DNA from: Hetaerina americana
Lineage: Eukaryota; Arthropoda; Insecta; Odonata; Calopterygidae
Reading direction: 5' to 3'
Assembly (NCBI GenBank): GCA_022747635.1
Contig: JAKTNV010000005.1
Location: 45,997,013-46,061,012 of the forward strand
DNA: 64,000 nt
This document shows, one piece after another, positions 12,301-25,139 of this stretch (positions are counted from its first letter, which is position 1; the number at the start of each line of letters is the position of its first letter). The position numbers and the translations under genes are program-made. Below the pieces are notes generated by a model. It ran no database searches, was not told where the DNA came from, and saw only the letters and a program-made list of their open reading frames with translations.

Positions 12301-15300
12301 GTAACTATATAAAGTTAAGAAATTAAACGGAGCAATGTACTAAAAATTAGATATAAAGTAGCGTATATAAAAACGAATTGCATCAATTGAGTTAAGGGCA
12401 TTCGAAGTTTATGGTTTCAACAGTGCACAAAGAATGTATCCTAGCAAGACATAGCAGGAACACAAAATAGAATTGGAAACTCCAAGAATGTGGCATCAAT
12501 GTCCTTCATTTCTTAATTTCTTTTAGGATCAAATTATACAATAATGACAACAAAATAAACCCTCCTAGAGCAGTGATGAAGCCTGCGCGCGCACGGTAAT
12601 GATAAACATTTGGTGGCCCTCTATAATCAATAGCTTCTTTCAAAGATTGAAACGTAATCAAAGTAGTAACCTCCCTTTCTCGCCGACCGATTTCTCACAA
12701 AATTTCAGCCTTAAACCTTATTAAAGTGACCCGAAGAGGAGGGTACAAATTTGGGTCTTAATATATTCAATCCAAATTAAACGTGACATTCGGATGACTG
12801 TTTCCTCTCACGCACACCAACTACTTATTGAATCCTTCCCACTGCATTCCTCCTTCCCAGGAGAAAAGTTCCCAGGTGAAAAATTAGGAACGAGCTAAAA
12901 GAAAAACGAAGCGGCCGGTATCTTCAGCGTCAGAACACCAACTCGCCTTCTCTCCCACAAACACGTGATCATGGAAAAGGGGTGAACAGCAAAAAAATGG
13001 AATGAAGGACGATTCGCTTCAATAATACGATCTCTTATAATGATTTCCCCGTTTTCATTTTCTTGCCATCTGCAGGGGGGAAGGAGGACCCTACCTTGAG
13101 CACTCGCTCGCAATCATTTAGAAATTACGACGTACCCAACCTCCTCAGCCCTCTCTCTTTCAGGTCCCAGAAAAGATTCCACCCTTCACTCCCTCAGTAA
13201 TGCCATAGGGTAGTCCTGGACACGTTGGTGAAGAAGAGTTCGAGAAAATGGCTCTCGCATCGTATGAGTGAGGCTCGCGATATCCCTAGAAACTCAGGAA
13301 CCGAGGAATGGTGAAAACTGAGGAAAGAAATTAAGGAATGGATGATCAATGCATACAACGCATCAGAGACGAGTTAATTTTTTTAAGGGCATTACATTCA
13401 TTACTGAGCAAAAAAAAGCGACACAATCATTCCCCCTATCTAGTCTTCATATTCTAATATGACATCTCTTCCAATTCCTTCTTAGCGGACTGAATTTTAT
13501 CTTTAGTTACCCAAACTTGCCCCGTTCCTACGTTTCGAGCAAACCACTGAATGACATTTTCATTAAAATCTTCGATCTGACACTCAAAACTCCACTGAAT
13601 ATGTATCCTCTGTCACAATTCTCCACTGCCCTTTTCAAGCTCTTTCATGCGGGGAATCGGCAAAAGCCTTTTCTCACCAAAAATCTCTCCCTTTCGAGGG
13701 ATCCAGCCCAGCAAATCCCTGTCTTTCACCGAGGAATTTTTTTATGAGGGAATGCCGCAACCACCCTCCAAACCGACCCACCTACTCTTTTAAAGTTTCT
13801 CTAAGTGTCGATTTGGTGAACACTAATGACTGATATTTCTCCCTCCGCAAGAGACTCCGCTCACCCCTCCATTCTCGTTGATCCTTTTCCCAGTCACGTT
13901 AATATCCTTTTCACCAGTCTTCTCTCCTCTGCGCACCAAAACTTTTTTATTTCTATCCCCCATCCCCCTACGAATTCAACTCCAAAGTTCTACTAAACCG
14001 AGCCATCCAGTGCTCCTTATTTTCTTCTCATCCTCGAAAACGTACGAATCTCGCGAAAATCGCTTTTACGGCTGGCTGGCCAAAGCTACGGGTGTGGGAA
14101 TCTCTTCGGACTTGCTGGAGCGCTGCGGGGAACCGGAACCCACGTTCATTGCTTGCCATTTAATCTACTCTCGTTTGCGGGCACTTTCGTATTTTTGGGA
14201 AATAACGATATGTTAGAGGGGAATTTCCCAATCTAATGAAGAAGCCTTTGGGAGAATTGGTCTGAAGAGAAGGACGCGAAAAGAGTGAAATGAAGAGGAA
14301 AAGTAATTCGACACGTCCTGAGGCATAAAATCTAATCAGAATAAAGTAGACTTAAACAATGCAGAAGTAACCTTTTTGTGTAGCAAAATGATGAATTATG
14401 TGACGTAAAAAGTAAACGGACATGATGCTAGGTTTTAGGGTTTCAACAAACAATTTCCTCGATTACCTTATGATAATAGGCACGCATTGCAACAACGCAA
14501 ATCCTTTTTAATTATTACATTGTAACAAAGGTACACCTCATAAATATTTTAATGATTACTATTAAAATGGCAAACTATTAATCTAGAGGGATTTAGATTA
14601 ACGCCTATGCCACTAATAATATCGGGGTCATAGCGTGGTCAGTGCTTTATAGGATCCTTTGTCTTTACATTCCAACAATTTGTGGCTGGTATGGTAAGCA
14701 TGGAAATAATGAGATGCAACTTATAGCTACATATCGTATTGAAATATCGAATTTTAACAATAATATACAGGTATTCAAATTTAAGTCTTCACATTCAACG
14801 CAAAGTACACTTTGACCACGTACACTGCAATTGTGATCTGTATCAAATTTCATTTTATTATTATATCCTCCACATGTATGCAGAATTATAAAAGATGTAA
14901 GCCTCTTTTCTGGCAGCCAAATACTTCAACTATTTTGCAATGGGAATGTGTAATGAGGTCATGAGGTCCTATAAAACGGCTGAAAACACCTACGAGATAT
15001 TTGATGTGCCTTATAAAAAGTAAAAATTCACGATAATCTTTAGGGTTGTTAGATGAATTTTTCTCGAAGGCTATTAAAGACCTGATACCTTGGTTGTGAG
15101 TATTGAAAAAGGAATTTTCTCGAAAATGGATAGTGAACTAATCAGGAAAATTTTGTGCACGCTACTAAGGTTGAAGTTAAATTTTCGTCTTATATCAATA
15201 TTTTGGGGACAAGCAATGCACCATGCTTTTTAGAAAAATGACTCGAAGTGTATTAACTTGGATTTTGACTAAAAATATATTTTTATTCTTTATTCCAAAC

Positions 15301-15820
15301 GCAGAAACTAATGCAAACCTCTAATCATGAAACCTATTTAGAAAAAACGAAACGACATCCCATCATGCACGAGTAGGTATTTATACTCTTTCAAACAATA
15401 CACCACTTTTTTTCTGACCAAGATATTCGGAGTGCTTTGGCTAAGATGGTTGGGTTTAGCATTATCTGATAGCGAATATTAATCTACTATGCTACTAGAG
15501 CCCTCTGGCTAGGGTAGAGCTAACCAGCGGACCCCGCTAGAATGGTCGACGAAAAGTGATCACTTGAAGATGCCATGTCGGATGATAAAGTTTAATTGAA
15601 TAATAAATTCGTAGATATCGTTTAAATGTTTCCCTCTAATCATGAATTACGTTCACATATAGTAGATATTGGCATAGTTTTAGCGCCGACGGTTAGCATA
15701 ACGATCATAGATTTTTAAAATTCGCAGGCTCATTTAATATCCTTCGCAGGTGAGAGGATGAAATAATCGGTTATAGGATATTCAGGTGTGGAAAACGGAT
15801 AGACAAGACCACAGGATATA
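9320..15820. other. Unannotated AT-rich sequence
   Basis: A long stretch of AT-rich sequence with dense stops in every frame. Somewhat less AT-rich portions at 12,660-13,330 and 13,500-14,210 give open frames of 72-112 codons that show no recognisable domain or good splice context. I see no transposon, SINE or RNA gene here. Confidence 0.45.
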
Positions 15821-15829
15821 AATGTGTGT

Positions 15830-16460
15830 GTGAGAGAAGAGATAGGATGAGTCAGGGAGAGAGAGGTTTGAAGAAATGGACGAGGAGAGAGGAAGTGAAA
15901 TTGAGGGGAGGAGGGAAAGGGAGAGAGTGAGGGAGAGAGGGAGGAAGCGGCCCCGCAATTTGCGATGGTGCCCGACCGAATAAGGGTCGAGTACCGCATC
16001 GCGTGCAGCCTTAGCAAAGCGATCTGGATGTGATGTGCCCACGGTCCTTAATTTTTTTTGCCCACCGTCGCCCACCCGCCCGTCCATCCGTCCGTCTGGA
16101 CCCTCCTAACCCCTCCCCCTCCACACCTCCCTCCGCCCCCGCCACCTCAAGGGAAGGCTCGTCCATCGCAAGGATATTTTTTTACCCTCTTACTCTCGCT
16201 CTTTAATGAGATAGGCACTCCAATTCCCTTCCTCTCCTTTCCCTCTCTTCCTTCCCTTTTATGACCTAACCAAGCGCGTGCTCTAACCACAGCCTCGCTT
16301 ATTGAGGCTCTTGAAAGCGTTGGAGGGCTCGCAAGACCCCCTCGGACGGAGGGCGGAAGGGATGGTTGCCGGGTGGGTGGAAGCAGACTAGAGGGTTGGC
16401 GAGTGCAAGAAAAAGGCAGGCGGGTAGGTCAGACGAAAGAGGTGGGAGGGGGTAGAAGGC
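15830..16460. other. Skew-switching GC-richer island
   Basis: Three adjacent blocks alternate in strand bias: purine-rich at 15,830-15,955, pyrimidine-rich at 16,065-16,265, and purine-rich again at 16,310-16,455. The purine block contains (GA)n-like runs and the pyrimidine block long C/T runs. The overlapping open frames on both strands follow the skew and are not supported as genes. Confidence 0.5.
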
Positions 16461-18950
16461 ACCCACCTCCGCCAACTCTCTTTCCATTATCCCGCAGATG
16501 CTCAGGAAGACACCTTGTCACCTTGCAATAGAGTTGCCAGGAGTTAAAGGTAATACCACATTATAATCGTACTATTATCTGTAACTCTGTAACTGCGTCA
16601 CGCTTTGGCTTGATTTTGGCTTAGTTGGAAATTTGCTTGAATATTTAATATAAACTTACCATTTTTGTTTTACTTGAAAAAATGTATTATGGAGCTGCCA
16701 AAAGAGTCCGAAATATTTTTTAAATTTGTTGAAAGTCCATGAAAAATTCATGAAATGTATCTAAGAAACAGTTCAATCACTAGGCCATATCAACTGACTT
16801 ATTAACTGAAGGCTTACTTATTCACTGGGGCATTTCTTGTTAACCAGAAAGTATCAGACTATGTTAATTACAAGGCAGAGTCGTTTCAATATAAAAATAA
16901 GTAATTATTAACGCTATGTGATTAAATTCTCGAAATAATAATGTGATGATGTATGTGATATTTCATTAATCCTAATGATATATAATTACAAAAATGTCAT
17001 ATAGATAACTTTTTATAAAGGCATTGTAAAGAATCTCGTTTGGTGAATTTAATGCGATGAAATTAGAGTTGACTTGGGTAGCAATTTCTCGAACATACTT
17101 TTGAGAAATAGTCATGGTTCAGAGCTTCCGATAAGCTCAAGAAACAGAAATTAATATGAATATATTATGGCAGCCAAACAGATTGGTGACTACGCTAAGG
17201 ATTTGAGCCTTGTAAATAAATCACTAAAGTAGTTTAGGTTTCCCGAGAAAGGAAGCATCATTTACTGGTAAAACCTATAATGATAATGAACGTTAATCAA
17301 TGCAGTATAACCAGAGGGATAACTATTAATTTGAGATTTATATTATGCTTTGACGAATTTAGAGTTTGGTTCAGGGTACAATTTTAAAATAAATGGAGTG
17401 AAAGTCGTTGGGTTTTTCCAATTTAGCAGAAATAATCCTTATTGATGAAACATTACATGGTAAACTCTACAATAAATAATTTTTTATTATTCAACTGCCA
17501 CAAAATATCACTAGCAGTACTCAACAAGCTGATAAATTTCAATCCTGATCAATTACGATCGTAAGCAGGTATGATGGAGGCTATAGGAGAATAAATTCAA
17601 TTTTGCAGTTCCTATCACGAGTTTTTGATGACTTATTTTTTCGTTTGAAAGAAAGAATTAGATTGTAAATGATAGAATTTAGGTGTTTCATATTTTTTTC
17701 TGATAGAAATAGAGAAGTTTAGAGCCTTATATAGAAGAAATAATTAAAATATATAAAATTTATAAATAAAATTTAAACACCAGACTCACGATTAGCTAAA
17801 TTACAAATTCTAATGGTTTCCAAAGAGGCATCACAGCCATATGTGCTAAAAGATAGCCTCTTACACTCTAAATTCTGGTTACTATTGGTAAAGTTATAAA
17901 CAGAACATTGGGGCAGTTTTGAAAAAGACAAGAGGGGTGAGCCCAAATATTTCCCGTTCCAAGTCAATGATTCTTAGATCGATTTTTACGATAACTGTGC
18001 GATTAAAAGGAAGAAACACATTTCGAATGTCTAAATGTGTACATTATTTACTTCCTCCAATGAAAAAGGTTGACATAATTACTATAATCTAAAATTAGGT
18101 GCTTGGACAGATCGAAATCCAAACATCTTTCAAATCTCGTTTACACCCAGTAATTGTGCTCGATGAACACATTTTAAAGTATCCAATCAATCCTAAAATT
18201 AGCAAGTAAGGAAATTGTGTCATTTGAGATTTTCAAAATCGTCATCGTAGCTACGAGTCACAAATTGGCCCACTGTTTACACAAATCAAAACGAAAGATT
18301 TACAGATATTGATATATGTGACTTACTGCCGTAACCCTCATTAGTTTATGAGAGCCACTTGTTGCGATTCGGGCCATATTTATGCATATTGAAATGTCTC
18401 AGGTGTATTACTATCTAGGGTACGTGGCCCCATCACACATTCGCTACCATACATTTTAATACATAACTACTATCGAATAACTATAGTTTATGGATCCTTT
18501 TGGATGAGTTTCAAGCAATCGTACATATCCCCAGGTTGTTGATGAAGAGTCAACTCCAAGACACAATTTATAGGCCTTAAACGAAGGTGAAACTTGCACT
18601 GCTTATAAACATGGAATGCAATGTGTTTAGGGCATGTGATATGCGCACGACAGCCTAAAAAAAGTATGAAGTTTTCCACGGAAGAAACAGAAATAAAATA
18701 AATTAACACGAATTAAAAGTTAAGATACAAAGAGAGGTGAGTATAAAATACTTAAGAGAGCAAATTAGTGTAAAAGGCCATTTTGAAGAGCTTATTGCGC
18801 GAAGAGAAATGCAGGCAAGTTTACTAGATGAAGAGATACCGCGCATGAATACTCGTAGGTGGATCACCGTAATCTATACTCAGTTGAATTCGAATACCTA
18901 AGGGGCTATAACAAAATTCGAAAAATAATAGTAAATACAAGGTTTGTAAA
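16461..18950. other. Unannotated AT-rich sequence
   Basis: AT-rich unique sequence. Minus-strand open frames at 17,773-17,967 (64 codons) and 18,488-18,709 (73 codons) match no family I know. No repeat boundaries were seen until the mariner relic begins. Confidence 0.4.
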
Positions 18951-18954
18951 AAAA

Positions 18955-19590
18955 GGACCGGGAAAAGTTTCGACGACTCGAAGGCTACCTGGTAGGGGGA
19001 TTCCCGAAGGTCCTTTAGAGTACGCGTGCAAGCTTCTTTGGCGGCACTTATGGTCCCATGGTGTTGTCCTTTGAGAGCCGCTTTCACTATTTTAAATAGG
19101 AAACAGTCTTCTGGTGCCAAGTCGGGATTGTAAGGGGGTTGGGGAATCGCCACGATGCCATTTTTCGTCAGGTAGTTGGTTACCTTGGAGCAGGTTTGGC
19201 TGGTCGTCAGTCAAGACCTTCGGAACGTGTTTAGCTCAGATCTCCGGCATCGCCAAATTTTCAGTGTTAATGGTGTGGACTGTCATCTTATCAATGATAA
19301 CACGATCTGTAATCATGCGCACATTTAACCGAAGGTCTGAATCCACCACTTCAGGCACACGTTGCACGTTGTCGTCGGTTCTTGACGTCGACGGCCGTCC
19401 AGCGCGGGGCTCGTCCTCCACACCCTCTCGGCCATATTTGAAGAGATTGTGCCACTTAAAAACTACAGTTTGTGACATGCTTTCATCCTTGAACACTTTG
19501 CGAATCATGCCCAACGTCATGGTACCCAAAATTCTCAGTCCTATGCAAAATTAAATGGCGTACCGCTGTTTATATCTTCAATTCCTTACT
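18955..19590 (-). mobile_element. Mariner transposase relic, internally deleted
   Basis: Mariner-type transposases bind their terminal repeats through an N-terminal helix-turn-helix region and cut DNA with a DD34D catalytic triad. On the minus strand, the N-terminal part is clear from 19,568 down to about 19,200. It begins with QRYAI, followed by an in-frame stop, then a block with VFKWHNLFKYGREGVEDEPR and GRPSTSRTDDNVQRV. It ends with AKHVPKVLTDDQ. The sequence then jumps to the C-terminal block near 19,150-18,960, with PPYNPDLAPEDCFLF and an ALKGQHHGTI segment. The middle of the protein, including the usual DETW and HDNAP motifs carrying the first two catalytic aspartates, is missing. Length is about half that of a full element. 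Terminal inverted repeats were not identified. It is a dead fossil, and reading frames on the opposite strand here are its shadows. Confidence 0.88.
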
Positions 19591-19599
19591 GAATTTTGC

Positions 19600-21110
19600 G
19601 CTTGCACCGAATCACTCGACAGGGTTCCACTAAAAATACGAAATAGCCTGAAAGAACGCTCGCCGGTGATTGACAATTGGCGCGTTTTGAAGGTCAGACC
19701 TCCCCCCCACCATCCACCACCGACGTAAAGTTACGTCAGGGAAAAATTGTTGCCGATACGTATTATCCAAATCATCAATGTCCCATTTCTGCAACAAAAA
19801 TGGGGCATGTGAGCACGTGGAGATAAACATATCGAGGGTGAATGATTAAAACGCGTTTGTTGGCGGATCGAAAAATAAGTGTGCTAAAAATGTAAAAAAT
19901 TGAGAACAATTGGCCTAAAAACATAGGCATCAATTTCAGCATCAGAAAGCTTCTGGCAACACGCTCAAAAACATAATCCCTGCCTAGTTGGCACAAATAA
20001 TATGATCTATGATGACGAAAATCTAGAACAATCTAATTTTTCTTTTGTCTCGCATATTACATTCTCGGATTATGCATTGAATACCCAGTTTGACCAAAAA
20101 AGTTCCTGTCTTATGCATGCAATTTTATTTATTTAGCTCCTGGACCTTCATCACAATGCATAAAGTAGTGTATGTTACCCGTAGTATGGATTGCCTAACA
20201 GAGGTGATGTGCGGGCATGTAACATACCTGTAATTGTGGCTGTAATAGAATAGGTGAAAGTAATAATATGTACCTGAATGGTGTAGAGTGTGAAAAATAT
20301 AGACCATAAAATAGACAATTTTAAAACGAAGATACCGGTTTCTAGCCGAAGCAAGGAAGATCATTTTTAAATGCTCTGGTGGAAGACACTCTTGATATAA
20401 TTTTGCTGGTTAATATGGCAAGTTCGTGGTATGTATCTTAAAGAAAAAGTGAAATGCAGGCAGAAGTGCACTTGCCTCAAAGACTCTACAACAGAGTAAG
20501 CGGCAACTAGCGAATTTAAATGAAAACATATGAGTTACAAGAAACAAGTGATGGAAGGTGTGAGTTGCTTTAAGTAACGATGAAGGAATTAAGGGAGGGA
20601 GAGGATGGTATGATGGGCTGTTACGACACTAACCCTGAAGCCCCTACCCTGGTAATGCACAGCAATGAGACCTGATCGTTTTCCTAAGGCCTTCAAGGAA
20701 TAATTGAAGGTCAGAACTACAGTATGGATCCAATAATCAAATACAAATTATAAGCAATTGTAAATATCATCAAGTTAAAATTCATTAAATTACATCAAAT
20801 GCATTTAAAATGAAAGAACGAAGAGATTTGCCGATTACAGGAGAGCCAGGATAACTACTTCGAAGCAATCATAGGAATTATACAGAGGCGATGATCAGTT
20901 TAAGGTACAAACTTCCATGATAAATTACAATAAGTCGAAGAAAAACACCATAGAAGTATTTTTCGAGTAAAAACAGAAGATGCGCATTTCTCTTAATTCT
21001 AATTGATCCACACGCATATTAAGCGCTACTTTGTCAATCAGTTGAAAAGATTTAAAATTTCTCAAGAACCTCTTCATCTAGGAAGACAAAGTTTCCGCTC
21101 ATATCAAAAT
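19600..21110. other. Unannotated sequence
   Basis: AT-rich sequence flanking the mariner relic. A short motif on the minus strand near 20,327-20,365 (CTTCGG then TAGAAACCGG) vaguely resembles the foldable motif discussed at 37.1 kb, but it does not form a convincing stem. No gene or RNA is supported. Confidence 0.35.
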
Positions 21111-21141
21111 AGCTTTGAACGATGAGAACGTTTGGCATCAG

Positions 21142-21486
21142 TCACTTCGCACTAGATTTCAGCGAACTCCGGAGTTGGGTCCGCCCTGTGCCAGCCCACA
21201 CCTCCCACTCCGATTCGAGGCACGAGAGATCGCAATGTGTGGTTGAACCTCGGATTTCCAAATTGGCAGTCTCTTCCATTTGGACACGCAATGTCGCATT
21301 CCATTCGAGATGAGCTCCAAATTCATTCCGAGACTGAAAACCCTTTCTTGCACGAACCAACTCCATCCACGGGCCACTGAGCCGCAAAAAAACGGTCACT
21401 TCACACTCCGGGAAAATTTTCCCTTCTATCACATGTTCCTCCGGACGCGTCTTGGTTTCTACCTCCTCACGACATTTTTTTTTCAA
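21142..21486 (-). other. GC-richer open segment, possible exon or repeat fragment
   Basis: About 345 bases of near 50% GC sit in AT-rich surroundings and are open on both strands in several frames. The longest frame, 114 codons on the minus strand, starts only at a TTG, so any real product would have to be spliced or begin further in (a Met-Glu-Leu-Val site lies inside). Its composition is mixed and not low-complexity, unlike the purine-island frames, and the segment ends abruptly at a poly-T run near 21,476. I recognise no domain. It could be an exon, a fossil exon or part of an uncharacterised repeat. Confidence 0.2.
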
Positions 21487-21851
21487 TGAAAGAAATTCTC
21501 ACACTTTATTAAATCTACACAACACCTCTATTCGACTTCATATAAACGCACGTGCGCAGTTTACGGCTTCGTTGCAAAAAGTATTATTGAGTAATCTATT
21601 GAAATATAAGTACAAATTAGACACCATTGAATACTTAAAAAATGAAAGAAATGAGTGCATACATATACATGATTTCTAACTTGAAACTTCTTCACTCAAT
21701 TCTTTAGGCGTACCTAAATAGGATTTCTAACTTGGAGGTGCATACATTCTTCAGGTGTACCACATGACACTCCAGAAACTGCCATTGCTTATTGGAAAAT
21801 TAATATCATTATAAAACCTTAGTATTTCAGGCGATATATGGACAAGGAGGA

Positions 21852-21883
21852 ATTTTATTATATTATATATAATATAATAAAAT
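21852..21883. repeat. Perfect 32-bp AT palindrome
   Basis: The 32 bases from ATTTTATTAT to ATAATAAAAT are exactly self-complementary with no spacer. Such a sequence can extrude a cruciform. It is entirely A and T, and lies in unique AT-rich DNA rather than in a microsatellite. Confidence 0.85.
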
Positions 21884-21889
21884 AATGAG

Positions 21890-22760
21890 CTTTAGCGTCT
21901 AGATTTAGTATACCTTTGAGGTAATTTTGTCAAAGATTAAAATTAAGAATTTATTAAGGTTTCAGTCTGCATAATTGGATGATAAAACTGAAAATTTAAA
22001 ATAAAAACACTGCAACTGCACTACTTCAAGTTTTTAATGCATTCAAAATAACGACGTATAAGTTTTTAAGACATTGACAAATTAATTTTGGATTGTTAGT
22101 ATGATGTAAGAAGGGAAAACATCGAAGAGTAGAGTAGAAGGAAGAGTAACGTCATCTCTCCAATACAAGAGGAATAAAACTTTGGACTCAACTAAATAGT
22201 TTGTATGCATTTTGCCAATATGTGATTCTTTACGCATCACCTGGTAATAATAGAGCTCATGAACTGAGAGCATAGGCAAAACAATTAACCTGAGGGAAAA
22301 ACAGCACAGATGTAGACAGTGACCAGTAATATGCGAAGCCACTCCAGTAGTGAGAACGTCATATATGGACATAATATTGTCAGAATGGTCTGTCACCTTT
22401 GTGGAATTTTTCACAGTGTTTCAAAAAGAAGACTTAACGCATGGAAAAAATATTGCACAGTATATGAAATGTAGTATCACGGAAATTATTGCAGAGTTTA
22501 AATAGTCTATAAGTTTTAAATGAAGTATTTTCGATCTACTAGTCTACTCAACTTCTATTGGCAGATTTCACAAATAAGGCAGCGAAAGCAGAAAAAGGAT
22601 GAGGGATGATAGCCATGAGAATACGAGGACTTGACACTTTTCACCGGCATTTTTAGAAAAGTTTACTCTGTTGGCAAATTCGACATTGAGCAAGGAGCTA
22701 ATTATCTAGTTTCTTTTCCTCTAAGGATATAAATGTGTTTTCCTCTGTGGATGATTGTGT
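21890..22760. other. Unannotated sequence
   Basis: AT-rich sequence. A 110-codon minus-strand open frame at 22,082-22,414 has no recognised motif. Pyrimidine tracts near 22,710-22,765 precede the candidate exon that follows. Confidence 0.35.
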
Positions 22761-22767
22761 TCTCTAG

Positions 22768-22983
22768 GGATTCCGACAAGCTGTTGCTGGATTTTCTTTA
22801 GGTTTTGCATGGGAAAAAACATTTGTCCAGTTTGAGTTTACGCAGCACACGATCCCGAGGTGGAACCCAAACCTGTGCGCAACCTTTGGAACAACAGCTG
22901 GGCTCGTTATCCATTTAAATAACATGGTGGGAACAATTGCAGATGAACAAGTTTTCGTTGGATATTCAATCGGAAGATCACAG
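22768..22983 (+). CDS. Candidate orphan exon, function unknown
   Basis: A 72-codon open stretch begins directly after a good 3' splice-site context: pyrimidine-rich sequence, then TTCTCTAG at 22,760-22,767, whose TAG is also an in-frame stop. It ends at a TAA at 22,984. A GTAATC at 22,983 offers a weak alternative donor one base before the frame ends. The peptide starts GFRQAVAGFSLGFAWEKTF, has two moderately hydrophobic stretches (AVAGFSLGFAW and CATFGTTAGLVIHL) and a balanced amino-acid composition unlike the shadow frames elsewhere. I do not recognise the family. No partner exon was found. A 172-codon minus-strand frame (22,764-23,282) overlaps it, is very rich in F, I, L and Y, and lacks a domain. 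Chance openness cannot be excluded. Confidence 0.25.
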
Positions 22984-22989
22984 TAATCG

Positions 22990-24350
22990 TTTAGCATATG
23001 TAAGAATGAAAAAGAAAGGTATGGGATAACCGTTATAAAACTATAATAATTATATTTTACAAGAATTATAAAGCTAAAATACTTATTAATGCTGGGGAGG
23101 TATGAGTTACACAAGTTGATAGAATTAAGGTATGAAGTCAGTATTATGAAAGAAAATGGGTAAATTTGTATGAACATTGGGAGTAGATAACGTTGACAAA
23201 GAATAACATCTATGAGCATGATGGAATTGACGATAAAGACATAAAGAAAAAGTAAAAAAGCGCATAGCATGATATCGACCACAGCAGTGAAAGTTGAAAG
23301 AGAAGGGATGCATAAGTCTAATATAGAGAAACACGGAAAAATAATTCGGAGGGTTTGAAAAGAGGGATTGACTACAGTTTCATCGAAGCCACCAAGAAAA
23401 TCTTTCCATACAACACCGGGAGGAATGCAATGTCTTCCATTGCTGATATGATTTATATGAGCAATCTACGCAGAGTAGTCCAGCCTTAAGAATACTTGAT
23501 TCAAAGCTGCATTAGATAGCAGTAGATGTTTCTATGTATACCTACGTTCACGAAGTCTTTTGCCAAGTGAAAGCTGAACAGCAAACTAAAGAAACGTAGC
23601 TATTAAAAGAAGTTACACTTGAAATGCTAATAATACAGAATTTATACTTTGGATGGATCCATAAATATTCATTACACTAAAGACATCGGCTTTCATTATA
23701 TGAATATATCTTTTTAACCAGGAGGAAAGAAATGTTCGTTAAGATCATTTTTGCATGTCTCTTCTCATGAAAATGAAGTTGGATATTGAGGTAAAAATGA
23801 AAAATGGATGTGACGTCCTAGGTGCACCAAGTAACACTGGTCGATAAAATAAATGTTGCAGCAAAAACCACTCTAAAAAGTTTGCTTGAAAATTTATCAC
23901 AAACTTAACTTGAAAATTTTTTCTTCATAAATACAAACAAACAATCAATAAACATTTTATAAAATCATCTCTCCCAGTAATTACTCTAGATCAGAGTAGT
24001 GCATTCAAAGCCTCTACAAGGAGAGTGATAAACTAAAGCTCTGCTCACACATAAAGAGCGAGAATGAACAGCCGGGAGGAAGAATAATAATATTAAATAA
24101 CATCCACTACCATGCCACTACGAACGATCTTTGGTTTTTGCTTTGTGCAATTAAATAAAGATAAACAATAAACATTGTTTGGCTTTACAGTCTTCACATA
24201 AAGTGGCACCTTTGCAAAAGAGCCTCGCTGGTATTAACCGCTGGAAAATCAACTTTATCTTTGAATCTACCTATCCTGGTAGGCTATAATTAGATACGTA
24301 TATAATACGGAGAGCCTCGGGAAGTCCAGGCCATCAAGCGGTAAAACCCG
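22990..24350. other. Unannotated sequence
   Basis: AT-rich sequence. Part of a long minus-strand open frame (22,764-23,282) runs through 22,990-23,282 and reads as a hydrophobic, AT-driven peptide with no motif. Nothing else can be supported. Confidence 0.35.
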
Positions 24351-24359
24351 TTCACCCAA

Positions 24360-25130
24360 ACCCTTCTTCTCCTCCCTCACGTGACATCTCTCCACCCGCG
24401 AACCTAATCAGTAATAAAATCGGGCGCCGGTGCATCGGTGAGGTGGGCTCGACCACCACCCCGCCCTCTCTTCTCCCCCCTGTTCCCCCGGAGGCCGTCA
24501 CTGGGCTGGAAAATACGCTCCGCTCTTTTCAATCTCTCAATCGCTACGGCTGCCTCTTCGAATCGAGGTGAACGCGACTGGGCGAAGAGGGAGAGGGTGA
24601 AACGGAGAAAGAGAGAGATGCTTGAGGGGTGGACTTCCTCAGAAGGAATATGAGGTTTGGGGGCTGTCTGGCTGGTGGTGGAAAAGGAACTTCAGGGGGG
24701 CTGCAAGCGGAACGTGGAAGCCACATCGAGCACGGGAAACGATCCCGGGAGTTCAAGATGGCGGAGTTGGAGGGAGGTACGCACACCACCCAAAGAGGCC
24801 GGCCGGCTTGGGTGGATGGGCGGTGGTGAAGGCTTTTGAACTCACCCCACACACATACACGCGCGCGCGGAGAAATGAATCGGGAAGAATCAATTCGAAG
24901 TATGGAGAGGAGGGTGGATGCTGGGATATGAAAAGTTTGGTTGGCATGGGAGTCCCGAGGAGAGCACAAGAGAGGGGCTCTTGGTTGTGAAAATAAGGGT
25001 AAGGAAAGTTGGGGTGTGTACCTTTGAGGGATGGGGTCCGGATTGACCAGTGCAGGACCGCGAGTGGAAATGGACTTACAGCTGAGTTGTGTGCGGGAGG
25101 AGAGAAATGGGGAAGGAGGATGAAAAAATG
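24360..25130. other. Large GC-richer skew-switching island
   Basis: Pyrimidine-rich sequence at 24,360-24,545 turns into purine-rich sequence at 24,570-25,130, with a (CG)n-like alternating run (CGCGCGCGG) near 24,861. Six or more overlapping open frames of 60-205 codons arise on both strands. They are biased to G/R/E or S/P/L/F and contain no domain. CpG is frequent, so an unmethylated island or promoter is possible, but no gene could be tied to it. Confidence 0.5.
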
Positions 25131-25139
25131 AAACATAAT

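Noticed and set aside
22764..23282. 172-codon minus-strand open frame
   Set aside because: Mostly F/I/L/Y from AT-rich sequence, no domain; the overlapping plus-strand exon-like segment looks better, though also weak.
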